A model generated the notes under the pieces. The model had not been told where the DNA came from. It saw only the letters and a program-made list of their open reading frames with translations, and ran no database searches. Shown piece after piece: positions 55,181 through 64,000 of a DNA stretch of 64,000 bases. How positions within the stretch are numbered: position 1 is the first letter of the stretch; every line of letters begins with the position of its first letter. Source of the stretch: Oopsacas minuta (Eukaryota > Porifera > Hexactinellida > Lyssacinosida > Leucopsacidae); assembly GCA_024704765.1 (NCBI GenBank), contig JAKMXF010000022.1, positions 310,001 to 374,000 on the forward strand, in the 5' to 3' direction. Made by a program: the position numbers and the translations under genes.

Positions 55181-56014
55181 AAATTTATATAGTATAGAAT
55201 AATTCACATGAATTTATCATCTCTATGTATTTGTATATGTATATTTAGTGTTGTTATTTATATATCTAGAAACATATGTTTCGCCTCAACATGATTTGTA
55301 TTGAATTCTCGTAACTGTAGATCCCTTAAACATCAAACTGGCCTGGAAAGTGATTGTACGTAGTAAGATTAATGATTACAAATTAATTGTCCGTAACAGA
55401 GTAATTGTGATTGTGCTTCTTAACAATAGGATGTAATAGCAATATAGGAGAAATTATTTTGTCTCATCGGTTTTTTTATCCAGAAAGCTTTGTATAATTT
55501 TATTTGTAATCCCCATATAAATAATAGGATATTTTGCCTTTCTTTTCAGTTTTTTCGTCTTATGAAGTTTATTAGGTGTCTGGGGGCACTTCTCTTGGAC
55601 ACGAAGTGTTCCCTGGCCACAACACGTAATCAAGCGAAGCGTGCTTGTATAATTGATTTGGTTTGCCAAATTTATAAATTCATTGATTTCATTTGCTAAA
55701 AGAATTTTTTAGGACTTTTTTCCAGAAGTTGCCAAAATAATATAACGCGTGGTTTCTCAAACTCTGATGAGACGGTGGCCACACCATGCTACACTGTAAT
55801 TATTAATCTAGAACAAGGCCACACCCAACTCGATTTTTTGTTCAAGTTTGGTCAAAGCAAAGATCAAACTCAAAATATGACCTGAAATTTCCATATGGCC
55901 AAGTTTGCTGCTTTGGTCATATGGCCACAGTCCGCAGGTTGAGTATAAACCATGAATTATAATTTTTCCAGAGGATAGATAATATTACATTCAACTCATT
56001 TTGATATTGCAACC
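55181..56014. other. Intergenic 830 bp
   Basis: No gene supported; overlapping short frames on both strands at 55454-55699 have no motif. Between 55775 and 55935 the words ggccaca and catatggcca recur several times, possibly a degenerate repeat. Confidence 0.5.
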
Positions 56015-58640
56015 ATGAATAACAAAGTTTGTATTTATAGCATGTACCGTCATAAGAGCAGCCCAGAATATGTTGACTTTGTGCGAGATTTAAACAGGCA
56101 TATGAATGAAGTACTCGACTCCAGTGACAAACAATTTCTAATCCACAGTTTGAAGCAATACTTCACATATAAGGATGTTGAGAAGTTTGCCCTCTCCTTA
56201 GAAAGTTGTCTTAACACTCCACGTAAGAGAGATCTGCTTTTGAAGATTAGAATTATAATCGCAAAACAGGATTTGATAAAGTTTGACACTCTCGCTCCTT
56301 ACAACCAGAAGCGTAGTCGTGACAGCAAACTATCTGGCAGAGGTCATCACTCCTATCCGAAGAGAACTCGTAGAAACCGTGCTGCAACAAGTTAGTATTA
56401 ATCTTGAATAATTTACCATTCCTGATCTAATCAATCTAGTTCAATTTAGCTTCAGTAGATCCTCCTAAAGACAGAGGCAGTGTACAATACGACAGTAGTC
56501 GTAAGGTACGAGTAGTTCGCATCCCTGGTTCAGAGGAGGAACTCGGATTCAATATTCGGGGAGGGAAAGACTTCGGAGTTGGAATCTACGTGAGTGCAAT
56601 TGAGAAGAGAATGTTAGCAGATAAATGCGGACTCAAGCCAGGTGATCAGATTCTAGAAGTGAATGGGATAGATTTCACTAACATACCGCACTCAACTGCA
56701 GTCAAGGTTGCTACTAGTTATGTCTATTCGAGGAGAAACTACGTATAAATGCTATAAACATTGTTCTTCGTAGGTACTGAAGTCACGTGGCAATCTCAAT
56801 TTGATGGTACAGCGAGTTGGTTTGATTCCCCGCGACAGATCTGGAGAGACTCACTTCATCTGGATAGACCCTCAGTCTGGCAAACCTATAAAAGGAAGCA
56901 CATCTGTAGAACCTGCGGAAGATAACGCTTATGAGCAGAAGAGTGATTTACAACTAATGACACGTTAGTATAATAATTCAATATTTTATCTGTACATATA
57001 TTATATTATATTATTATGTGTCGTTAGGTACTGATGAGCGTAAAGTTGTACTAAATGTCGCTGAGGATGGTAACATAGGGTTGAGTATTCGCGGGGGTCG
57101 TGAATACGGACTGGGTATATATCTGAGCATAGTAGATGAGAATTCTAGCGCACAGGACGCTGGCTTGAGGGTAGGAGATCAAATAATGAGAGTAAATAAT
57201 ATCTCATTTCATAATATATCACATGAGAGAGCAGTTCAAGTATTGAAGAGCTACACTCACTTGATGTTAACTATTCGTAATGTAGGTAGAATACCGCACA
57301 CATTCAAGCCCGCTAAACCCAGTTACGACAGTTCTACCTTCCCAAAATCTAGAAGCAAGAAGCAACGTCCCCCGCTCAACAACCTGCAGCAAAGAAACAC
57401 AGTAGATGGACTCAATCTTATATTCAAAAGTAGAGATGATTCTGAGAAAGAACACGATAAAACTGTATCTGTACAGGTATACATTATATAACTATATTGT
57501 TATAATAATCAATATGATCGTACTTCTTAAAAGGAGGAAGATCGTAGCAATTGGGAAACAAAGAGGAAGACAGCTACACACGTGGAACCTCCAGCTGTTT
57601 CTCGGGTAAAACGAACCCAGGAGTCAACTACAGGTGGTACCCCCCCCAGTCCCATGTTTACTCGATTTGTTGGAGGAATAACTACTCTATCTACTCAGGG
57701 TCTCTCTCAATCTCGTGAAATGTTGCTAGACAGGACCAGGAAGGCTGCTGGGGAATATATCCTCTCAGATGTAAAAGCTGCTATAAAAAAGTACGACGAG
57801 AATAAAGAGTTGGAGCCATTTGCTCGATTCTTCCGTGACATGGATGTGGTATGTGTAAATTTATTGTCTTAGATTGTAGCTCTGTTACTGAGTAATTTAC
57901 AAGTTTAAATTTGTTTTGTGTAATCTCAGTTTCCTGATAAGAAGTTGGTGATACAAGATGCTCGTTGTGTCCTAGAGCCGAGACATGTAGAGTTGTTTGA
58001 CAGAATAGTTGCTTATCGACCTGAGGGCACGGTTCTAAAGCCGAACAAGAGAGCATCCCTCACTGGTCCTCATAGTGGAGGTGGGTTTGTTAAGCCCGCT
58101 CCTAGAGAGAGACCTCCTCACGTGCACAAACTCCATCCCTCTCTACTCAGAGTATTCGAGAATGAAAACATAGCTGAAATGCTAGACCCTGCTAGTTATC
58201 CATTTCAGAGGGTAGCAGTAGAAGATAGGATCAGGACAAGGTATTCCTATACTACCAGTATAGGCATTAGGAATGTTACAGCTGCTTTGTAATTGTTTAG
58301 AGACTCCTTTCTGGCCATGCAGGAGCTGAATGCTGAGAGAGGAGAGGAACTACAACTAGGAGGTGTTAAGAAAGTCCTAGTTGAGATTTTCAAGAACTCC
58401 CCCATTCTAGGCCTGAGTATCAGTGGGGGATCTGACACACCTAATCCTGAGGTTATTATTGAGGAGGTTAAGCCTAGAGGAGCTGCTTACAGTGACGGAT
58501 TCCTGAAACCAGGTTTTGAGATTGTCAGTGTTAACTCTACTCCTTTGACAGGACATTCCCACAGAGAAGTGGTGGATATTATTAGTCGAGCTTTTGCAGA
58601 CTCTAAAGATACTATCGATATGGTTGTCATACCGAATTGA
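56015..58640 (+). CDS. WHRN: Whirlin, PDZ scaffold
   Basis: Scaffold of stereocilia/periciliary membranes in vertebrates. Seven phase-matched exons: 56015-56390, 56450-56706, 56774-56963, 57028-57476, 57534-57848, 57930-58240 and 58301-58640, giving 745 aa (human 907). Order: harmonin-homology domain 1 (about 1-100), PDZ1 (LGFNIRGGKDFGVGIYVSAI), the linker motif HFIWIDPQSGKPI seen in whirlin, PDZ2 (IGLSIRGGREYGLGIYLSIV), a second harmonin-homology domain (ILSDVKAAIKKYDENKELEP then FARFF), a short linker, and PDZ3 (LGLSISGGSDTPNPEVIIEE). HHD-PDZ-PDZ-HHD-PDZ distinguishes whirlin from harmonin and PDZD7. The vertebrate Pro-rich region is mostly missing. Its 3' end converges with SGF29, 168 bp away. 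Confidence 0.9.
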
Positions 58641-58807
58641 TAGCAAACAGACCACTTATTCTATTTATACTTTACCCCTCAATGAAATATTTGTATTTTT
58701 ATACTCCTTCTATAGGAATTGAATGTTATTCTTTATACGTATTTATTCGTATAATATTTATTCGTATTTATAAGTTATTTATTAAATAATAATTGTTTGA
58801 ACATAAA

Positions 58808-59653
58808 TCAATTAATATTTTCTGTACTAACTGAAGAAGAATGTGCCTTCTTGCTGGGCGGGTGTAGAATATACCTTTGTGATACGGCTACAGGCTGACT
58901 GTATCCTCCTTCAAAATGGTGATCCTCGAATTTAACATTATATTCGTCATACACTGTTTTAGGCTGTGAATGCACTACTCCGGGATAGAAGCAAGTTGTA
59001 TGTGGGTATAGAGCTAGCACTGAATCTCCTAGTGTGTATAGAAGAGCTGGATTCTTGCTAGGTTCTACTTTCTGTAGAGGTAGAAACGCTATATGTCTGC
59101 GTTGTAAGTAATACATTGCATCTTCCCGTTCTATGTCCTGTACAGCATACCTAGCTGTGTAACCATTGAAACTCTGTATAACTCCTAGAATCCACTGAGA
59201 GCTTCCCTCACACGAGGAAATACGGGCAGCAACATGATCTCCTGTCCTTCCCTTATGCTTTTCATCAGGCTGTACATTTCCACAAAGGGCGGGAGCTTTG
59301 TCACTCTCTCCTCTCCACACGGGCAGTCTGTCTGCATGATCTCTCAGCAGAGCGAAGAGGGTACTCCTCCTGAAGGAGATCCCTACCTCTGCTAGATCCG
59401 AGCTACTCTCCTTGATTAGGAAATCAGCTTTATTTATAGCAGCCTCTGCATGTGTCAGCTGCTGGATTAAACTGTCTGCACATTCCTTTCTTCTCTCCCG
59501 TTGTTGTGAGCTGCTTATGTCCCTATCCCCTTTTTCCTTACCTGCTCTAGCATAATCTAACTGTTTATGACAAGCTATGTTCTCCTCCACCAGTTTCTGT
59601 ATTAGTTCATTCAGATCTCTAAGTGCCTCTGTTACGCTACTTGATCTCTCCAT
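58808..59653 (-). CDS. SGF29: SAGA-associated factor 29
   Basis: 281-aa chromatin reader (human 293) that binds H3K4me2/3 through tandem Tudor domains and recruits the SAGA/ATAC acetyltransferase complexes. N-terminal coiled coil at about 1-85; Tudor 1 includes WILGVIQSFNGYTARYAVQD followed by ERED; Tudor 2 includes VLALYPHTTCFYPGVVHSQP, then YNVKFEDHHFEGGYSQPVAV and QRYIL. The aromatic residues of the LYPxTTxFY block that cage the methyl-lysine are conserved. Intronless. It reads the mark written by the KMT2 enzyme encoded 35 kb upstream. Confidence 0.94.
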   Translation of the reverse strand: MERSSSVTEALRDLNELIQKLVEENIACHKQLDYARAGKEKGDRDISSSQQRERRKECADSLIQQLTHAEAAINKADFLIKESSSDLAEVGISFRRSTLFALLRDHADRLPVWRGESDKAPALCGNVQPDEKHKGRTGDHVAARISSCEGSSQWILGVIQSFNGYTARYAVQDIEREDAMYYLQRRHIAFLPLQKVEPSKNPALLYTLGDSVLALYPHTTCFYPGVVHSQPKTVYDEYNVKFEDHHFEGGYSQPVAVSQRYILHPPSKKAHSSSVSTENIN

Positions 59654-60062
59654 TCTTGTAGATAAATTATCTGAAGCTAATTTGAGTTTCCCTTATTATT
59701 TGTAAGAGATATATCATGTGCTAAATTTTAATTTACATCATCTGGCACATACAACACAGTTAGAAATCAATGTACTTTGAAAATTCTTAAATGATTATCT
59801 GCTTTACTATTGAATTATGTTAGTTTAGTTATAACTATTCTGGTTATAGAATAGACAGACAATTCGTTAGTATAGTATTTGAATAAATGAACTGAATCAA
59901 CATTTACAGTAGTATTGTATTGCTAAGAAGATTTCTAGTCACCAAGACTTCTAGAATGATCAGAATTCTAATTGTTTTATTCTACTATTATTCTCAATAC
60001 TAAGTTGTCTTGGTTTCATATCTGAATATGGAGAACTAACTAATCCAGAAGGATTAGCTATA
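59654..60062. promoter_or_regulatory. Head-to-head region SGF29 / FKBP-CRTAP, with unresolved 5' coding end
   Basis: The two genes diverge here. In the FKBP frame the sequence is open from 59955 and encodes a hydrophobic signal-like run (FILLLFSILSCLGFI), but no ATG is in frame before 60063. An ATG at 59956 opens a different frame (MIRILIVLFYYYSQY) that stops at 60001. Either an upstream exon splices in near 59954 (AG present), or one base is missing near 60000. Confidence 0.55.
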
Positions 60063-61564
60063 ATGACAATTCACAAGCCTGAGATTTGTATTGCTAAAGC
60101 CCAGAAGAATGATGTTGTATCTTATCATTATATTGGACGGCTGCTATCTGACAATTCTGTGTTTGGTAGAAGGTTAGTATAATTATTACGTAATAATTTT
60201 TCAAATAATGATAATTTAATGTATCAATTATTTGTTTACAGTTTCGACTATAACACACCATACATTACTCCATTGGGAGACGCTAAGATAATAGCAGGTA
60301 TGGATCAGGGATTGATTGGGACGTGTTTAGGAGAAAGAAGGAGGATCACAATCCCACCTCACCTGGGGTATGGTAAGAAAGGAGCGGGAGCTAATATACC
60401 ACCTGATTCTACCCTTGTATTCTATATAAAACTATTAGAAATTGAGCGTGTAAGTTCAATCAATTTTCATAAGGAAATATACCATGAATTTTATTCTACT
60501 TCTCTATAGGACGGTATCTCTATTGGATCTGATCAGACTCTTGAAGCAGTATACAATACTGCTAACAGGAATTACGAGGCTAAGAATTGGCGTAATTCCA
60601 TTAATGCGTTTGAATTCGCATTGAATCTTTTCCGCGAATTTGAAAATAAAACTGTGGAATGTGTTAGACAATGCAATAAGTGAGTAATCTGCGAGATTTG
60701 AATATTCACAATTAACCTATTTATTCGTATATTATATTAGTAACTCATTATTTGATGATATTGTGGAAATTGATGAAATACTACTCTCTTCTTCCATTAA
60801 TGGTATTGGCTCTGTTAAAGATTTACTACCAATGCTACAAACATCGAAATGCTTACAGTCTTGTAGAAAATACTCCTTCAAAAGCAAAGAATTAGATGTT
60901 TCCTATGATATTATCTATACTTTCTTCTCGAAACATTTCTATCTCGTCTTACAATGGGCTTATAACCAAGTAATTAGAATTGAGTAGCATAATTCCGTAA
61001 ATAGTCTAGATACAGTGGTGTTCGCATAAGAGCATATTTTTCAGTAACTTATAGTCCATTTTGGTATTGGAAATAATTCCTTTATTAGCAAGGAAAATTC
61101 GTGCAAAATACGACTGGCTGATAGGCGAACTCCACTGTGTTTGTTTTCAATATATTTCCATTTAAATGTATTCAATAGCAGAAACTTGTATTCTATAATT
61201 CATCAGCTCTTACTACACACAGATAGGGGATGACTACAATGCTGCTGTATACAATCAAATGTACTACAATTTATACCCAGATGTAGAAATGGCTAAAACT
61301 AACAGACAGTATTATAATCGTAAATTGGGAGAAGATTACAAATCTGTTAGAAACAGAGCAGTTACATACAACACTCATTCTTATTACATTTCTGGAGTTG
61401 AAGGTTTGTTATTGTTTGTGTTCTCAAGAATATGTTTTGATTCGATTTATATAATTTAGTTAGCAAATTAAACAACAAACTGTTTTATGAAATCTGTGAA
61501 AACAGATAAATGTAAGTTAGAAGGAATCGAATTATTCAAGGAAATTACTACAACCTCTAATTAA
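60063..61564 (+). CDS. FKBP-type prolyl isomerase fused to CRTAP/P3H-like module
   Basis: Exons 60063-60172, 60242-60449, 60510-60680 (donor at 60680, so coding to 60679), 60741-60969, 61223-61403 and 61506-61564, all phase-consistent; 318 aa from the first in-frame Met. The first two exons encode an FKBP domain (VSYHYIGRLLSDNSVFGRSF; LIGTCLGERRRITIPPHLGY; NIPPDSTLVFYIKLLE); the usual active-site Trp is Met (GMDQGL). From 60510 the frame continues into the CRTAP/P3H/SC65 helical repeat module: YEAKNWRNSINAFEFALNLF, CVRQC and CLQSC (CxxxC repeats), VLQWAYNQIGDDYNAA, NLYPDVEMAKTNRQYYNRKL. There is no Fe(II)/2-oxoglutarate hydroxylase domain and no KDEL. Probable ER collagen-modification factor (inference). 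The N-terminus is uncertain. Confidence 0.8.
61011..61139. mobile_element. MITE in FKBP-CRTAP intron
   Basis: Starts TACAGTGGTGTTCGCATAAG and ends ATAGGCGAACTCCACTGTG; about 15 of the outer 18 bp are inverted. About 129 bp, non-coding, within intron 60970-61222. Same end type as the other elements. Confidence 0.7.
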
Positions 61565-61926
61565 TTGAATTGAATAGTAATAGCTATAAATAAATACAGA
61601 AACCATTACCTATTAACGTATCTGTAGAGGTGTGATTAATACTAATATTTCAGGCCCTTTTTAGATCCAGCGATTATTTGAGTTCCCTTAACATTGACAG
61701 AGCCAAATTGCATGATCACGTACCATGAATCTATTCTCCTTTCTTGTACTACTGGGTTGTGAATGAACATTTATGTCCCAGATTTCCTCGGTATCCCAGT
61801 TGGTACTTACGTAGCTATGCAATGCCCAGTGAAGTGCAAATATTCGAAGGGGGTACTATCCGAGATTTCATTCACTTGATTAATACAATTTGTAACAGTA
61901 TTAAACACAATGTACATAAATATTAT
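61565..61926. other. Convergent 3' intergenic region
   Basis: About 360 bp between the FKBP-CRTAP stop and the SIDT stop. An open frame at 61744-61944 lacks any family signature and overlaps the SIDT 3' end antisense; not supported. Confidence 0.5.
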
Positions 61927-64000
61927 TCAGAATACACTCAATAGTTCCTTTCTAACTGAAGCTACGTTATCATCTGTCTTTATGATAGATAAATAAGTGA
62001 AAAACAAAGCATAAGCAGATAGAATATGCCACACGTCATGTGTGTCGTAGAATCCCCATAACACACAGTCTCTGTTCATTTCTTTAGATACTACAGTACC
62101 CAAGGACCAATTAGTTACTGGATGTGAGTAAACACTGAATGCTATAATCCAAATAGCACAGCTTAATATCCCAATTGAGATTGTTACTACTAACACACCA
62201 GTGTTATATCTGTATTCCCTTTTGATTACTTTCATTAGCCAGTAATAGCAGAGATAGAAAAAGAAGTTTCCAACAAATATTCCTAGAAGTATAGTCACCA
62301 TTTCCAGCTTGGGTATGAATATGAGACAGCAGGCGCCACACAAGTTAATACCCAAAACAAAGCATATGTGTATAACGCGATGTTTGTTGTGATTAGGCCA
62401 GAATACACGATACACTGATTGTCTCCGTGTAAACACGTCATGTATCGTGAATATTATAAGAGAAGCATTTCCGAGATAATATAGGTTTATTAGTAGCGTT
62501 AGTGTGATTAGAAATACGAATAAAATGTATATAGTCCGTATACAGTAGAGGAATGATGAAGATTCGAATGCATCTAATAACGATAGACAAGTAAATATTC
62601 CTAGTAGGAGAATGAATGTGTGAGAGGATAGGTTTGAGCCTGCATGTCTGTAAGTGTAGAGTTGTAGGATAATTAGCAATAAACTCACAAACATGAATAG
62701 GGTGTCATATTTATAGTTACCCGCGTTAGGACAGGCGTGATACAATGCACTCATAAATCCCTCTGTTATCATACTACATCCCATGGCTAGTTCTAGTCCT
62801 ATGTATTTGTCAACCCCTCTCTTTGCTGGAAGGTTATCTCTGCTATAGCGAGCAGCAACGATTAACATAAACAATACCCCGAGTATGACAAATCCACTAT
62901 TGCTCCATACATTGTTAAACGCGTACAAATTGCCCAGACGTGAAGCACATCTTGCATTGTAGAAACAGAAATCTAGATCTCCTTGTTGTAGAGCTATTTG
63001 TTGTTTCAGGAACGTGCTCTGTAATGCTGGTATACAGAAGAACAAGCAAATAGAGCATAAACCCCAAACAAAACGCATATACTTCTTATCCAAATAATTA
63101 TTAGAAGGATCAGTCAAACTTTGTTTAGTTTCTAAATTCCAACTTAATTCTGAAAATAATTCCTGATAAGTTCTCTTCTTTTCTTCGAATTCTTCTCTGT
63201 CTTTCCGAGATAATAGATCAGAACATTCTTCACAGCTTTCTGTGGCAAAGAAGATTAATACAAATCTTGGATTCTTCGAATGCATAAATTTCTCAAATAT
63301 GAAAATTAAGAAGAACACTAGATACATCGGAGCGAATAAACAAGGAAATAAACAAATTTTCACCCAAAAATTATTCTCAAATTTGTTTTCATTTTCTTTC
63401 AAAACAGTAACATTCAATTTAATATGTGTATTTTGATTCTCCGAGCTTGACTGAATATTACAGATTTTTGGATTCACGAGCTTCAAAACTAGGAAGAACT
63501 CATTACTCCCGTTCCATTCATTCAATGGTATATATGCAAACTTCCTCATAAGAAAATGCTCAGTATTTTCAGCTAGCTGAGAACCAGGTACAGGTGGATA
63601 ACTATCATGATGTATCTCTCCTCTAATACAATAAATATCTTCTAAGTATATCTTAATATTGAGATGAGAATGGTTATTAGTTTGATAATCATCTTTGCTA
63701 CGAAGAATATTGTTGATAGAAGAATAGTATAATAGTAGAGGAGAGGAATAAGCTAACGTCAAAGGAGGGGTCGAAACACCATCTTGTAAGAATAAGTAAT
63801 CTACAGAAAAGTAATTGAAAGAATTAAATATTATACACGTAAATATTTCTAATTATATACTTACCTATACTTGAAAATATAATTTGATACATAATATAAT
63901 TAACAGAGTGTGTAATTAAGACAACATCCACCTCTTCAGTATGATTATTCTCTAATTTACTACAACAAATAGTATATTTTACAGAATAGTGTAATCTCTC
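61927..64000 (-). CDS. SIDT2: SID-1 transmembrane family protein (5' end outside window)
   Basis: Multi-pass membrane protein of the SID-1/SIDT family, implicated in dsRNA/nucleic-acid and cholesterol handling. Main exon 61927-63800 and an upstream partial exon 63865-64000 (donor gtaagt at 63864 downwards), joined in phase as SSIDYLFLQDGVSTPPLTLA. The N-terminal luminal beta-rich part is partly outside. Family blocks: FNNVWSNSGFVILGVLFM, GCSMITEGFMSALYHACPN then YKYDTLFMF, and the C-terminal FYDTHDVWHILSAYALFF. The Ser/His/Asp residues that form the putative metal site in the SID-1 transmembrane core are present. About 10 hydrophobic segments. Whether it is closer to SIDT1 or SIDT2 cannot be decided; the symbol is nominal. 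Confidence 0.92.

Noticed and set aside
61744-61944. Short plus-strand frame YWVVNEHLCPRF... as a last exon of FKBP-CRTAP
   Set aside because: The gene already closes in phase at 61564, and the frame overlaps the SIDT 3' end antisense.

Overview
This is an AT-rich eukaryotic window with standard-code genes, mostly short GT-AG introns (about 50-300 bp) and closely spaced genes. The gene set points to a compact-genome, early-branching animal: collagen-modification module (CRTAP/P3H-like), whirlin, a trithorax/KMT2 ortholog with FYRN/FYRC, a SID-1 family channel, ATP6AP1, QSOX and flagellar proteins. A sponge, possibly a glass sponge, would fit, but that is inference; no rRNA or mitochondrial marker is present to fix it.

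Layout. 0-2.3 kb: no gene seen. 2.3-2.9 kb: divergent CNC-type bZIP factor. 5-12.6 kb: ATP6AP1 (V-ATPase Ac45), in small exons separated by the largest introns of the window. 12.9-16.1 kb: a PARP with three WWE domains, then RNF185. 16.8-24.6 kb: a short KMT2A/B (MLL/trithorax) ortholog, with the mitochondrial ribosomal protein gene MRPL35 nested on the same strand inside the intron that splits PHD2. 25.1-28.3 kb: two tandem NHL beta-propeller paralogs. 28.8-30.7 kb: CCDC60-like protein. 32.2-34.4 kb: TRIT1 and a Yippee-like protein. 35.3-39.6 kb: D2HGDH (minus strand) head to head with CFAP77, then IFT57. 40-49.7 kb: QSOX, PPCS, TMED10-like p24, PIGO, TLCD5, many of them secretory-pathway genes. 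50-53.1 kb: ARFGAP2/3 and POLR2H. 54-55.2 kb: a small Ig-fold protein (minus) head to head with a BBLN-like coiled coil. 56-58.6 kb: whirlin. 58.8-61.6 kb: SGF29 (minus) head to head with an FKBP-CRTAP fusion gene. 61.9-64 kb: SIDT (minus, cut by the window edge).

Most unusual points. (1) A single spliced reading frame joins an FKBP-type prolyl isomerase to a CRTAP/P3H-type Cys-repeat module, merging activities that in vertebrates are separate partners in collagen prolyl modification in the ER. (2) A DNA-damage-type PARP (WGR-regulatory-ART, intact H-Y-E) carries three WWE modules instead of zinc fingers. (3) MRPL35 lies within a KMT2 intron. (4) A family of short TA-flanked inverted-repeat elements (pogo/mariner-type MITEs) with related TACAGT ends occurs mainly in introns. 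(5) An exact 19-bp Tn5 mosaic end lies in POLR2H intron 1, which is most likely a library/assembly artefact. Exon boundaries were derived by hand from splice motifs, phase continuity and remembered family conservation; no database search was possible.
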